Source: Mycobacterium sp. AZCC_0083 (GTDB lineage: Bacteria; Actinomycetota; Actinomycetes; Mycobacteriales; Mycobacteriaceae). Taken from it: DNA of 64,000 nucleotides. Every line of letters starts with the position of its first letter. Positions within the stretch are counted from its first letter, which is position 1. This document shows positions 23,993 to 32,760 of this stretch, piece after piece. Below the pieces are notes generated by a model. That model made no database searches, was not told the origin of the DNA, and worked only from the letters and a program-made list of their open reading frames with translations. The stretch is taken from contig NZ_JACHGP010000010.1 in the NCBI RefSeq assembly GCF_014202335.1, positions 186,001-250,000 of the forward strand, given 5' to 3'. The translations under genes and the position numbers were made by a program.

Positions 23993-25258
23993 ATGACTTC
24001 CGCCCGGATCGCCATCACGGGCGCCCGCATCACCCCGGTCGCCTTCGTCGACGCGCCGCTGCTCAATACCGTCGGCGTGCACGAGCCGTTCGCGCTGCGC
24101 GCGATCATCCAGCTCGATACCGACGCTGGGTTGGTCGGGTTGGGCGAGACGTACGCCGACTCCGCACACCTCGACCGCCTGCGGGCGGCCGCGGCGGCCA
24201 TCGCCGGCCTGGACGTGTTCGCGCTCAATGCAATTCGCGCCGCCATCGCCGATCGGCTCGCCGGAGACTCCCGTGCCGTCGGCACGGCAGGCATGATCAC
24301 CACGGCCAGCGCCGTCGACCAGGTGTTCTCGCCGTTCGAGGTGGCCTGCCTCGACGTACAGGGGCACGCCACCGGAAGGCCGGTGTCCGACCTGCTCGGC
24401 GGCAGGGTCCGTGACGCGGTGCCCTTCAGCGCCTACCTGTTCTACAAGTGGGCCGGGCATCCTGGGGCCGAGCCCGACGCGTGGGGGGAGGCGCTCGATC
24501 CGTCGGGCATCGTGGCACAGGCTGGCCGCCTGATCGACGAATACGGCTTCAGCGCAATCAAACTCAAGGGTGGGGTGTTCCCGCCCGAGGAGGAGATGAA
24601 GGCGATCGAGGCGCTGCACGAGGCGTTCCCCGAACACCCGCTGCGGTTGGACCCGAATGCCGCGTGGACCCCGCAGACGTCGGTCAAGGTAGCCGCCGGA
24701 CTGGCTGGCGTCCTCGAGTACCTGGAGGACCCGACCCCCGGCCTTGACGGCATGGCCGAGGTGGCAAGGCAGTCACCGATGCCGCTCGCGACCAACATGT
24801 GCGTCGTCGCCTTCGACCATCTCGCGCCCGCGGTCGCGAAACAGTCGGTCGGCGTGGTGCTCTCGGATCACCACTACTGGGGCGGCCTGCAACGCTCACG
24901 GCTGCTCGCTGGCATCTGCGACACCTTCGGGCTCGGGTTGTCCATGCACTCCAACTCGCACCTTGGCATCAGCCTGGCCGCGATGGTGCACCTGGCAGCC
25001 GCCACACCGAATCTCACCTATGCCTGCGACACGCACTGGCCGTGGAAGACCGGGGACGTCGTCAAGCCAGGGGTACTGGAGTTTCGCGATGGCGCCGTCG
25101 CGGTGCCGAGCACGCCGGGACTGGGCATCGAGATCGACGAGGACGCGCTCGGCGCACTGCACGAGCAATACGTCCGGTGCGGGATCCGCGACCGCGATGA
25201 CACCGGCTACATGCAGAGCGTCGTTCCGGGTTTTCGCGCAGTCAGCCCTCGCTGGTGA
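23993..25258 (+). CDS. Glucarate dehydratase, actinobacterial type
   Basis: 421 residues of the enolase superfamily. The catalytic Lys-x-Lys is at residues 190-192 in FSAIKLKGG; DPNAAW provides the first metal ligand Asp, and the general base His lies in MHSNSHLGIS. It dehydrates D-glucarate to 5-dehydro-4-deoxyglucarate, the substrate of the preceding gene product. ATG 23993 is preceded by a purine-rich AGAGGA tract; an upstream in-frame start would add eight residues. A second, clearly different glucarate dehydratase is encoded at 35408. Confidence 0.9.
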   Translation: MTSARIAITGARITPVAFVDAPLLNTVGVHEPFALRAIIQLDTDAGLVGLGETYADSAHLDRLRAAAAAIAGLDVFALNAIRAAIADRLAGDSRAVGTAGMITTASAVDQVFSPFEVACLDVQGHATGRPVSDLLGGRVRDAVPFSAYLFYKWAGHPGAEPDAWGEALDPSGIVAQAGRLIDEYGFSAIKLKGGVFPPEEEMKAIEALHEAFPEHPLRLDPNAAWTPQTSVKVAAGLAGVLEYLEDPTPGLDGMAEVARQSPMPLATNMCVVAFDHLAPAVAKQSVGVVLSDHHYWGGLQRSRLLAGICDTFGLGLSMHSNSHLGISLAAMVHLAAATPNLTYACDTHWPWKTGDVVKPGVLEFRDGAVAVPSTPGLGIEIDEDALGALHEQYVRCGIRDRDDTGYMQSVVPGFRAVSPRW

Positions 25259-25279
25259 CGACCACCGCCCTACACTGAT

Positions 25280-25310
25280 TCACTACTGTCGCCGCCGGCG
25301 GCCATAGTGA
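25280..25310. promoter_or_regulatory. Inverted repeat in LysR leader
   Basis: Arms TCACTA (25280-25285) and TAGTGA (25305-25310) flank a GC-rich self-complementary core, GCCGCCGGCGGC. The element sits 17 bases before the LysR start and 22 bases after the glucarate dehydratase stop. It could be a LysR autoregulatory site or a short hairpin that partly insulates the two genes. Confidence 0.35.
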
Positions 25311-25326
25311 TGCTAGGAGTGCATAG

Positions 25327-26253
25327 GTGTTCTCTCTCGCGCGGCTGTCGTGCTTCATCGCCGTCGCGGAGGAACTGCACTTCGGCCGGGCCGCCGAACG
25401 TCTGCACATGACCCAGCCGCCGTTGAGCAGGCAGATCCAGCAGCTGGAGGCCGAACTCGGCGTCCAGCTGATCGACAGGACCACCCGGTCGGTGACGCTC
25501 ACCCCGGCCGGGGTGGCGTTCCTGCCCGATGCGCGGCGGATCCTGCAACTTGCCGAGAGTGCGTCCTTGACGGTCAAGCGGGTGCCAGCGGGTGATCTCG
25601 GCACCGTCGTGGTGGGGTTCACCGCCGCGTCCGCGCACGCCGTCCTTCCCCGTCTGCTTGAGCGGACGCGCGAGCAGCTGCCCGACGTCAAACTCGAACT
25701 GCGCGAGATGGTTTCGGCCGTCCAGATCGAGGCGTTGATGAGCGGTGAGATCGATCTGGGGATGGCAAGGCCACCGTTGAAGCGGCCCGGCATCGTGTCG
25801 CGGCCGCTGCTGCACGAGCAACTCGTCGCCGCGCTGCCGACTGCTCACCCGCTGGTGGGGCAGACGCGGCAGCTGACCCTCAACGATCTCGATGGCCAAG
25901 ACGTCGTGATGTACTCGCCCGTCCAGGCGCGGTACTTCAACGAACTGCTGATCAGCACCTTCACCATCGCTGGCGCCACGCCCCATTACGTCCAGTTCGT
26001 CACGCAGGTGCACACCATGCTGGTGCTGGTGCGCTCCGGTATCGGGATCGCGCTGGTGCCCGCCTCGGCGGCGACGCTGCATCCCGAAGGGGTGGTGTTC
26101 CGGTCGATCGGCGCGTTCCGCGAACGCCCGGTGGAACTCGACGCCGCGTGGCGCGGCGACAGCACCAACCCGGCACTATTGCGCGTGCTGCGCGACGTCC
26201 TGCCGCAACGGGAGTGGACCACCGATGTGCTGCTCGAAGACGTAGTGGGTTAG
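25327..26253 (+). CDS. LysR family transcriptional regulator
   Basis: 308 residues. The winged helix-turn-helix is textbook: LSCFIAVAEELHFGRAAERL, MTQPPLSRQIQQLEAELGVQLIDRTTRSVTLT (split here only in the reading), and a periplasmic-binding-like effector domain follows (VVVGFTAASAHAVLP onward). It is on the same strand as the glucarate genes, 68 bases downstream, so it may be cotranscribed and control them, or respond to a glucarate intermediate. The GTG start follows a TAGGAG ribosome-binding site. Its TAG stop overlaps the TAA of the convergent gene at 26250 by 4 bases. Confidence 0.93.
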   Translation: MFSLARLSCFIAVAEELHFGRAAERLHMTQPPLSRQIQQLEAELGVQLIDRTTRSVTLTPAGVAFLPDARRILQLAESASLTVKRVPAGDLGTVVVGFTAASAHAVLPRLLERTREQLPDVKLELREMVSAVQIEALMSGEIDLGMARPPLKRPGIVSRPLLHEQLVAALPTAHPLVGQTRQLTLNDLDGQDVVMYSPVQARYFNELLISTFTIAGATPHYVQFVTQVHTMLVLVRSGIGIALVPASAATLHPEGVVFRSIGAFRERPVELDAAWRGDSTNPALLRVLRDVLPQREWTTDVLLEDVVG

Positions 26254-26768
26254 TCACGGTCCTCTCGGCCGCGATACTCCAGGAGCTTGAACTCGAACCA
26301 TCGTGCCTCGCGGGCCTGCTCGATGCGTTCCAGTTCGAAGACCAGGCTGCCGTTGAAGACGGCGGGCAGCGTTGAAAGGCGTTCGCGGATCTCGGCCTCG
26401 GTCACCTTGCGCCCGACGCGCCAGACCCGGCCGTACTTGTAGTACGTGTCCACGGTCACTTCACCCAAGACGAGCAGCGTGCGCACGGTTTCCTCTAGGT
26501 CCTCGATGGTCAGGATGACCAGGTCGTACCTCTCGAACTGGTAGCCACGGTCATAGAGGGCCGGGTCGCGCTCCATGGGACTACACCTCATGATCCGGAG
26601 AGGTCGGCCGGTCTCCTTGTTGACGATGACGCCAGTGAAGAGTTGGCTTCGCTTGGCTATGCACGGGAAGAACCAGCCTTCATTGAGTTCACGGGCGGCG
26701 CCAAGGACAACGTCGTCGGACTCGAACGCGGCTTTTGCCAGCTCGCGGGCTCGCGCCTCATCGATCAT
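26250..26768 (-). CDS. Hypothetical protein with YrhB/Imm35-like N-terminal half
   Basis: 172 residues, cytosolic. The first ~80 residues (IDEARARELAKAAF, then GWFFPCIAK and VIVNKETGRPLRI) follow the pattern of YrhB/immunity-protein-35-like small domains: a helix, a strand with an aromatic W-x-F, then a xVxKxTG strand. The C-terminal half (GEVTVDTYYKYGRVWRVGRK, LVFELERIEQAREARWFEFKL) is unknown to me. No toxin gene is adjacent. By eye the GC content is slightly below the neighbours. The immunity assignment is weak and rests on pattern alone. It converges on the LysR gene with overlapping stops. Confidence 0.6.
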   Translation of the reverse strand: MIDEARARELAKAAFESDDVVLGAARELNEGWFFPCIAKRSQLFTGVIVNKETGRPLRIMRCSPMERDPALYDRGYQFERYDLVILTIEDLEETVRTLLVLGEVTVDTYYKYGRVWRVGRKVTEAEIRERLSTLPAVFNGSLVFELERIEQAREARWFEFKLLEYRGREDRD

Positions 26769-26910
26769 GCCGCGGAATCCTAGCTCTCGGATGGGAGCCG
26801 CGGGCCTAGCTCACATGCGCTACGCCAGCCAATGCCAATCCTGGTCGCCGAGTTCTGCGCGAGGGCTGCGCAATTCGGGCGCGCACGACCCGCGTGCAGA
26901 TGTCGGTGAG

Positions 26911-27897
26911 CTAAACGCGGACGGTCGGCTCCACAACCGGCGTCACCAGGCGCCCGCTGCGCAGGAACTCGTCGAGATTGCGCAGGGTCAATTGCTCCAT
27001 CGCCGCGCGCGTCTGAACGGTCCCGCTGCCGACGTGCGGCAGCAGCACCACGTTGTCCAGCGACAGCAGAGCCTCGGGCACGTTCGGTTCGTCGGCGAAC
27101 ACGTCAAGGCCCGCTCCTGCCAGCCGGCCGACCGTCAGTGCCTCGACCAACGCGTCCTCGTCGACCACGCTGCCGCGCGCGATGTTGACCAGATAGCCGT
27201 CGGCACCGAGCGCGTCGAGCACCTCTCGGCCGACCAGCTGCCGTGACCCCGAACCGCCGGCCGCGGCCACGATCAACACGTCGACGTTCCTGGCCAACTC
27301 CGCAGGCGAGGAAACGTACTCATACGGCGAATCGTCGACGACATGCCGATTGTGGTATGAGATGGAGCAGCCGAATGCGCTGAGCCGCTTGGCTATTGCC
27401 GTGCCGATCCGGCCGAGTCCGATGATCCCCACCCGGCTCTGGCTCACCTGGCGAGTCAGCGGGTAGTTGCTAGTTGCCGTCCAGCGGCCTGCGCGCACGT
27501 AGCGGTCCGCCGCCGAGAACTGCCTCAACGTGTCGATCATCAGACCGACCGCGGTATCGGCAACGCAGTCGGTCAGGACGTCGGGGGTGTTGCTCACTCC
27601 GATCCCGCGCTCCGCTGCGGAGTCGACGTCGGTGGTGTCGTAGCCGACGCCGAAGTTCACCACGGCACCAAGACGCGGCAGCGCCCTCATCAGATCGGCG
27701 TCGACACCGCTGCGCCCCGACGTCACCACGGCGGTGATGTCGGCCCCGTGTAGGGCCAGGAACTCCTCGCGCGCTGCGGACTCGTCGGGCAGCGCGTACG
27801 CGGCGTAACTGTCGGCAAGCGTTCGTGTCAACGACGGTTTCAGCGGTCCGACCTGCAACACGGTCCGGACGTCGGGGGAGTGATGCTCGGTGCTCAT
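26911..27897 (-). CDS. D-2-hydroxyacid dehydrogenase (NAD(P)-dependent)
   Basis: 328 residues of the D-isomer-specific 2-hydroxyacid dehydrogenase family. The cofactor fold has VGIIGLGRIGTAIAKRL, the substrate Arg lies in VNIARGSVVDEDAL, and the His of the catalytic pair is in LLPHVGSGTVQTR. It reduces a 2-keto acid (glyoxylate, hydroxypyruvate or similar) to the D-hydroxyacid or the reverse; the substrate is not decided. ATG 27897 is chosen because family homology begins shortly after it. It faces away from the ABC importer operon, sharing the 312-base gap with it. Confidence 0.88.
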   Translation of the reverse strand: MSTEHHSPDVRTVLQVGPLKPSLTRTLADSYAAYALPDESAAREEFLALHGADITAVVTSGRSGVDADLMRALPRLGAVVNFGVGYDTTDVDSAAERGIGVSNTPDVLTDCVADTAVGLMIDTLRQFSAADRYVRAGRWTATSNYPLTRQVSQSRVGIIGLGRIGTAIAKRLSAFGCSISYHNRHVVDDSPYEYVSSPAELARNVDVLIVAAAGGSGSRQLVGREVLDALGADGYLVNIARGSVVDEDALVEALTVGRLAGAGLDVFADEPNVPEALLSLDNVVLLPHVGSGTVQTRAAMEQLTLRNLDEFLRSGRLVTPVVEPTVRV

Positions 27898-28209
27898 GAT
27901 GGTCACCACGCTACGGCGACCTGCGGATACCCGTCCAACCCCGAAATAGCATCAACTCATGCCCAAGCTGCATGGCTTGTCGATTCCCGGTGCCAGCACG
28001 GTATCGACGCGAGTGACCGGGCCGTGAATGTCCTGTTCAGCGCCGTTTCGGAGCGGATTCGGCGATGTCAGGTCACCCTAATTTCGCCCCCCTACAGGCG
28101 GTTCAGCTGGGGTTGACGCTGTTCGAACACGCTCCTTACGGTGTGGCTGCGATCACACGGTGCATCCACATACGTGGACGTCACATCAAGCAGCTCCCGG
28201 GAGAACTTC
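27898..28209. other. 312-base divergent intergenic region
   Basis: Separates the D-2-hydroxyacid dehydrogenase (leftward) from the ABC importer operon (rightward) and must hold both promoters. I see no plausible protein gene. The clearest element is the 14-base palindrome at 28165-28178, 31 bases before the binding-protein start. A run of Cs near 28087-28092 interrupts any reading frame of interest. Confidence 0.6.
28165..28178. promoter_or_regulatory. Candidate operator before ABC importer operon
   Basis: TCCAC-ATAC-GTGGA is a perfect palindrome with a 4-base centre (TCCACATACGTGGA). It shares the TCCA...TGGA half-site sequence with the palindrome at 21330-21350 in front of the glucarate genes, although the spacing differs by one base. 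A size of 14-15 bases is in the range used by IclR family proteins, and an IclR gene ends this operon. Confidence 0.4.
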
Positions 28210-29784
28210 ATGAGCCCCGCCCCACGCATCACGACACGACGTCGAGCACTGGCCGTCGCGATCGCGGGCATCACCGTGGCTGCCACCGGTTGCACCGTCG
28301 CCAACTCCGGCCACGGCGGGTACGACCCGAACACGCTGCGAATCGTCCTGTCCCAGGAACCGCCGACGCTCGAGCCCTGCGAGAGTTCACTGACCTCGAC
28401 GGGCATCGTGGTGCGCTCCAACATCACCGAACCGCTGATCGAACGCGAGCCCGATACCGGCGAGCTGCAACCGCTGCTCTCCACCGGGTGGCGCCAGACC
28501 TCGCCGACCGAATGGACCTTCGACATCCGCAAGGGCGTCACCTTCTCCGACGGATCACCCTTCACCGCCACCGACGCGGCGTTCGCCATCGACCGTGCGG
28601 TGAACTCCGAACTGCAGTGCAACGTGGACGGTTACGTGTTCGGCGACGAGAAGCTCAAGCTGTCCGCGCCGAACGATACCACGCTGATCGTCGGTACCGA
28701 GTCGCCCGATCCGATTCTGCCACTGCGCATCTCGTTCGTCGAGATCGTTCCGCGGACCACCAGCACCATCGAGAAGGTGCGCGAGCCCATCGGTACCGGT
28801 CCGTACGCCATCGCCGACTGGGAGTACGGCCAGAAGCTCATCCTGGCCCGCAACGACCGGTACTGGGGCACCAAGCCCGCCTTCGCCCGTGCCGAGTACC
28901 AGTGGCGCAGCGAGGGCAGCGTCCGCGCCGCGATGATCACCAACGACGAGACCGACATCGCGGTCGGCCTGGGCCCTGAGGATGGAGCCGGCGCCTTGGG
29001 CGTCCCGTTCCAGAACAACGAGACCACCGCGCTGCGGATGCAGGCGACCGAAGCACCCCTCAACGACATCCGGGTGCGCCAGGCCATCAACTATTCGGTC
29101 AACCGCACCGGCATCGTCAAGGCGCTGTTCCGCGGCCTCGGTGAGCCTGCCTCTCAACTGATCCCCAAGGGCGTCGTCGGATACAACGACCAACTGGCGC
29201 TGTGGCCGCACGACACCGAGAAGGCCAAGCAGCTCGTCGCAGAGGCGAAGGCCGCAGGCGTTCCGGTGGACCGGCAGATCCGCCTGATCGGTCGCACCGC
29301 GCAGTTCCCGAAGATCAGCGAGACCATCGAGGTGCTGCAGAGCGAGTTCACCGAGATCGGCCTCAACGTCAAGATCGAGATGATGGACACCGCCGGCCAA
29401 TTGCAGTACCAACTGCGGCCCTTCCCGGAGAACGCCGGGCCGTACGTGCTGATGATCATGCACGGCAACCAGGCCGGTGACGCGGCGTTCACCATGGACC
29501 AGTACATGCTCAGCAACGGCCCGCAGAGTGCTTATGGCACAGCGGACTTCGATCGCCAGATCCGTGCCGCGGAAGCCCTGACCGGCCAGGCCCGCCAAGA
29601 CGCGTTCGCCAAACTGTTCGCCGAGGAGCCGCAGCAGATCACGCAGATGGCCTACATCGCCCACATGAAGGGCATCCTCGGCAAGTCGCCCCGCGTCGAG
29701 TACACGCCCAACTCCGCCACCGGTGATGAGATGCGGCTGTCCGAGATGACCGTCGCCCAGACCGCCCGCACCGACCAGTCCTGA
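28210..29784 (+). CDS. ABC transporter substrate-binding lipoprotein, peptide/nickel (SBP_bac_5) type
   Basis: 524 residues. The signal peptide starts MSPAPRITTRRRALAVAIAG with twin arginines before the hydrophobic segment and ends in the lipobox AATGC, so it should be a membrane-anchored lipoprotein, possibly exported by Tat. Cluster-5 features follow: LRIVLSQEPPTLEPCESS, EPLIEREPDTGELQPLLSTGW, WTFDIRKGVTFSDGSPFTATDA and DIRVRQAINYSVNRTGIV. Ligands for this family include peptides, opines, nickel chelates and some sugars; this operon context suggests a carbohydrate-acid derivative, which is inference. ATG 28210 matches the signal peptide; an earlier in-frame ATG at 28141 does not. Confidence 0.92.
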   Translation: MSPAPRITTRRRALAVAIAGITVAATGCTVANSGHGGYDPNTLRIVLSQEPPTLEPCESSLTSTGIVVRSNITEPLIEREPDTGELQPLLSTGWRQTSPTEWTFDIRKGVTFSDGSPFTATDAAFAIDRAVNSELQCNVDGYVFGDEKLKLSAPNDTTLIVGTESPDPILPLRISFVEIVPRTTSTIEKVREPIGTGPYAIADWEYGQKLILARNDRYWGTKPAFARAEYQWRSEGSVRAAMITNDETDIAVGLGPEDGAGALGVPFQNNETTALRMQATEAPLNDIRVRQAINYSVNRTGIVKALFRGLGEPASQLIPKGVVGYNDQLALWPHDTEKAKQLVAEAKAAGVPVDRQIRLIGRTAQFPKISETIEVLQSEFTEIGLNVKIEMMDTAGQLQYQLRPFPENAGPYVLMIMHGNQAGDAAFTMDQYMLSNGPQSAYGTADFDRQIRAAEALTGQARQDAFAKLFAEEPQQITQMAYIAHMKGILGKSPRVEYTPNSATGDEMRLSEMTVAQTARTDQS

Positions 29785-29804
29785 GACCAGGAGACACCCA
29801 GCAC

Positions 29805-30731
29805 ATGTTCCCGTTCGTCCGGCGCCGGATGTACACCAGCGCACTGCCATTGGTCATCGTGCTACTCGGCGTGTTCCTTCTCGCCCGCCTCACCGGTGAC
29901 CCGACCAACCTCTACCTTCCCGAATCGGCCACCGAGGCACAGCGCGCGGCGTTCGCGGAGAAGAACGGCTTCGACCAGCCGATCCTCACCCAGCTGATCG
30001 ACTACTTCAAGGGAGTGCTGCACTTCGACTTCGGCACGTCGCTGCGCACGGGGGAGTCGGCGTCGGACATGGCCCTGCGCGCCTTTCCCGCCACCCTGCA
30101 GCTCGCCGTCACCACGATGATCCTCGCGATCGTCGGCGCCGTGATCATCGGCTGTTGGGCCGCCTACCGGCCCAACTCACTGGCCGACCGGTTCTCCAGC
30201 CTGCTGTCCATGACGGCCGCCAGCATCCCCGACTTCTGGTTCGCCATCACCGGCGTGTGGCTCTTTGCCGTGCTGCTCGGCGTCCTTCCGACCTCGGGCA
30301 CCGACGGCGCGCTGTCCTGGATCCTGCCCATCGCCACCCTGATGATCCGGCCCCTCGGCGTGCTCACCCAGGTAGTCCGCGGAGCCATGGTGTCGTCGCT
30401 CTCCGCGCCCTACGTCCGGTTGGCACGAAGTAAGGGGGCCAGCGACTTTCGCGTCGTCTCCCACCATGCCCTTCGCAACGCGGCCGCGCCTGCCCTGACC
30501 GTCGCGGGCGATCTCGCCGTCGGCCTGATCAACGGCGCGGTGGTGGTCGAGGCGATCTTCGGCTGGCCCGGCATCGGCAAGCTGATGATCGATGCCATCC
30601 TGCAGCGTGACTTCGCCGTGCTACAGGCCGCCGTGCTGCTCACCGCGGTCAGCATCTTCGTCCTGAACATCGCCATCGACGCCTGCTACGCCCTGCTCGA
30701 CGCCCGCGTGCGGGAACCGGCCAAGGTCTGA
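29805..30731 (+). CDS. ABC transporter permease, DppB type
   Basis: 308 residues with six predicted helices. The N-terminal helix YTSALPLVIVLLGVFLLARLTGDP and the cytosolic coupling region (YVRLARSKGASDFRVVSHHALRNAAAPAL), with its EAA-like loop, are characteristic of DppB/OppB. It forms the translocation pore with the DppC-type protein encoded next. ATG 29805 has an AGGAGA ribosome-binding site, and the gap to the binding-protein gene is 20 bases. Confidence 0.93.
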   Translation: MFPFVRRRMYTSALPLVIVLLGVFLLARLTGDPTNLYLPESATEAQRAAFAEKNGFDQPILTQLIDYFKGVLHFDFGTSLRTGESASDMALRAFPATLQLAVTTMILAIVGAVIIGCWAAYRPNSLADRFSSLLSMTAASIPDFWFAITGVWLFAVLLGVLPTSGTDGALSWILPIATLMIRPLGVLTQVVRGAMVSSLSAPYVRLARSKGASDFRVVSHHALRNAAAPALTVAGDLAVGLINGAVVVEAIFGWPGIGKLMIDAILQRDFAVLQAAVLLTAVSIFVLNIAIDACYALLDARVREPAKV

Positions 30732-30753
30732 GAAGGACTGGAGGACAACGCAC

Positions 30754-31737
30754 ATGAGCACTCAAATCGAGATGGTGCCGGTCAAGCCGACCACCGCCAT
30801 CGTCGGCGAACCCGACGCGGGCCGCCGCCCCGGCCGCTCGGTCTGGTTCCGGATGCTGGTGAACGATCGCGTCGCCGCCGCCGCGGCCGCGGTCCTCGGG
30901 CTGGTGTTCCTGACCGCGATCTTCGGCCCGATGCTGGTTGGCGACATGGCCACCCACATCGACCTGGACAACTCCAACCAGGCGCCGTTCACCCTTGCGC
31001 ACGGCTGGGCCAACGTGCTCGGCACCGACCCGTTGGGCCGCAGCATGCTCGGCAGGCTCATCGTGGCCTGCCGCACCACCTTGTCGGTCGCCGTTCCCGC
31101 GGTGGTGATCTCCGCGGTCGTCGGGTCGGTGATCGGCATGTGGGCAGGCTTCTACCGCGGGTGGCGTGAGACCGTCGCGATGCGCGTCGCCGACGTGATC
31201 ATGAGCTTCCCCTCGCTCCTGCTGGCCGTCGTCGTGCTGTACGTGTTCTCGCCGAGCGCGGCGAACATCGTTGCAGTCCTTGCCATCACCCGCATCCCGG
31301 TTTACCTGCGCACCGCCCGGGCCGAATCGGCCGAGCTGTCCAGCCGGGTGTTCGTCGACGCCGCACGCACGTTCGGCGCCAGCGGACGGTCCATCATCAC
31401 CAGGCACGTCCTGCCCATCGTGTTGCCGACGCTGCTCACGGTCGCCACCCTGGACTTCTGCTACGTCATGCTCGCGGAGAGCTCCTTGAGCTTCCTCGGC
31501 ATCGGCATCCAGCCGCCCGACGTGAGTTGGGGCCTGATGGTTTCGCAGGGCCGCTCCTACCTGCACACCGCCTGGTGGCTGTCGTTCTTCCCCGGCCTGG
31601 CCATCGTCATCACCACCGTCTCGGCCACCATCCTCGCCGCATGGGCGCGCATCGCAGGAGACCCCGCGCAACGCTGGCGGCTCACCGTTCCGCAGAAACG
31701 CCTGTCCCGCTTCACCAAGACCGGAAAGGCCCTCTAG
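30754..31737 (+). CDS. ABC transporter permease, DppC type
   Basis: 327 residues. An N-terminal cytosolic extension (STQIEMVPVKPTT...) precedes the OppC-type first helix, then HGWANVLGTDPLGRSMLGRLI, the conserved DppC loop GTDxxGRD-like, and the coupling segment VFVDAARTFGASGRSIITRHVLP. It pairs with the DppB-type permease 22 bases upstream. GGAGG lies 9 bases before ATG 30754. Confidence 0.93.
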   Translation: MSTQIEMVPVKPTTAIVGEPDAGRRPGRSVWFRMLVNDRVAAAAAAVLGLVFLTAIFGPMLVGDMATHIDLDNSNQAPFTLAHGWANVLGTDPLGRSMLGRLIVACRTTLSVAVPAVVISAVVGSVIGMWAGFYRGWRETVAMRVADVIMSFPSLLLAVVVLYVFSPSAANIVAVLAITRIPVYLRTARAESAELSSRVFVDAARTFGASGRSIITRHVLPIVLPTLLTVATLDFCYVMLAESSLSFLGIGIQPPDVSWGLMVSQGRSYLHTAWWLSFFPGLAIVITTVSATILAAWARIAGDPAQRWRLTVPQKRLSRFTKTGKAL

Positions 31738-32760
31738 ATGACCGCCGTCGCAGAGTTGCCGCCCGCGGCCCAGCACTCCGATGCCGACCCCGCGCTGCGC
31801 GTCGAGGGGCTCACCGTCGACATCCGCACCATCACGGGCACCGTGCGCGCCGTCGACAAGGTGTCCTTCGCCGCCCATCGCGGTGAGACCCTGGCACTGC
31901 TCGGCGAGTCGGGCTGCGGAAAGTCCATGACCGCAACGGCGTTGGTGGGGCTACTGGAACCCGTCGCCGAGGTAGTCGAAGGCACGGCCAGGCTCGCGGA
32001 CGTCGACATCCTGGCCGTTGACCGCAAGACCCGCCGCAAGCTGGCGGGCCCCGAACTGGCCATCGTCTTCCAGGACGCACTCACCGCGCTCAACCCGCTC
32101 TACACCGTCGGCACCCAGCTGGCCGAGCCGTTCCGGATCCACCACGGGATGAAGGCGAAAGAAGCCAAGCGCAAGGCCGTCGAACTGATGGCGCGGGTGG
32201 GGATTCCGCAACCGCAGGACCGGATGAAGTCCTATCCGCACCAGTTCTCGGGAGGCATGCGCCAGCGGCTGCTCATCGCGATGGCCGTCGCGCTGAACCC
32301 ACGGGTGCTGATCGCCGACGAGCCGACCACCGCACTGGACGTCACGGTGCAGGCGCAGATCATGGCGCTGCTGAAGAGCCTGCGCACCGAGTTCGACATG
32401 GCCGTCGTGCTGATCACGCACGACCTGGCGCTGGTCGCCGAGGAGGCCGACCGCGTCGCGGTGATGTACGCAGGCACCGTCGTCGAAACCGGCTCTGTCG
32501 CCGAGGTATTCGCCGCTCCGTTGCACCCCTACACCAAGGGTCTGCTCGACTCGGTACCGGTGAACGCCGTGCGCGGCGCGGAACTGACGTCGATCGGCGG
32601 GTCGCCGCCGGACCTGCACTCGATCCCGGACGGGTGCGTGTACCAGGCGCGCTGCCCGCTGGCCCGCGAGATCTGCCGCACCACGCGGCCTGCGCTGCAA
32701 ACCGTCGGCGCACGGCGGAAGTCCGCATGTCACTTCCCCGAGGAGGTCAAGAATGTCTGA
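31738..32760 (+). CDS. ABC transporter ATP-binding protein, DppD type
   Basis: 340 residues with Walker A GESGCGKS, signature FSGGMRQRLLIAMAVAL, Walker B VLIADEPTTALD and the switch His in LITHDLALVAEEAD. The C-terminal oligopeptide-transporter extension has cysteines (GCVYQARCPLAREIC) that in Dpp/Opp ATPases can bind a 4Fe-4S cluster. ATG 31738 follows directly on the TAG of the DppC-type gene, so translation is tightly coupled. Confidence 0.93.
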   Translation: MTAVAELPPAAQHSDADPALRVEGLTVDIRTITGTVRAVDKVSFAAHRGETLALLGESGCGKSMTATALVGLLEPVAEVVEGTARLADVDILAVDRKTRRKLAGPELAIVFQDALTALNPLYTVGTQLAEPFRIHHGMKAKEAKRKAVELMARVGIPQPQDRMKSYPHQFSGGMRQRLLIAMAVALNPRVLIADEPTTALDVTVQAQIMALLKSLRTEFDMAVVLITHDLALVAEEADRVAVMYAGTVVETGSVAEVFAAPLHPYTKGLLDSVPVNAVRGAELTSIGGSPPDLHSIPDGCVYQARCPLAREICRTTRPALQTVGARRKSACHFPEEVKNV

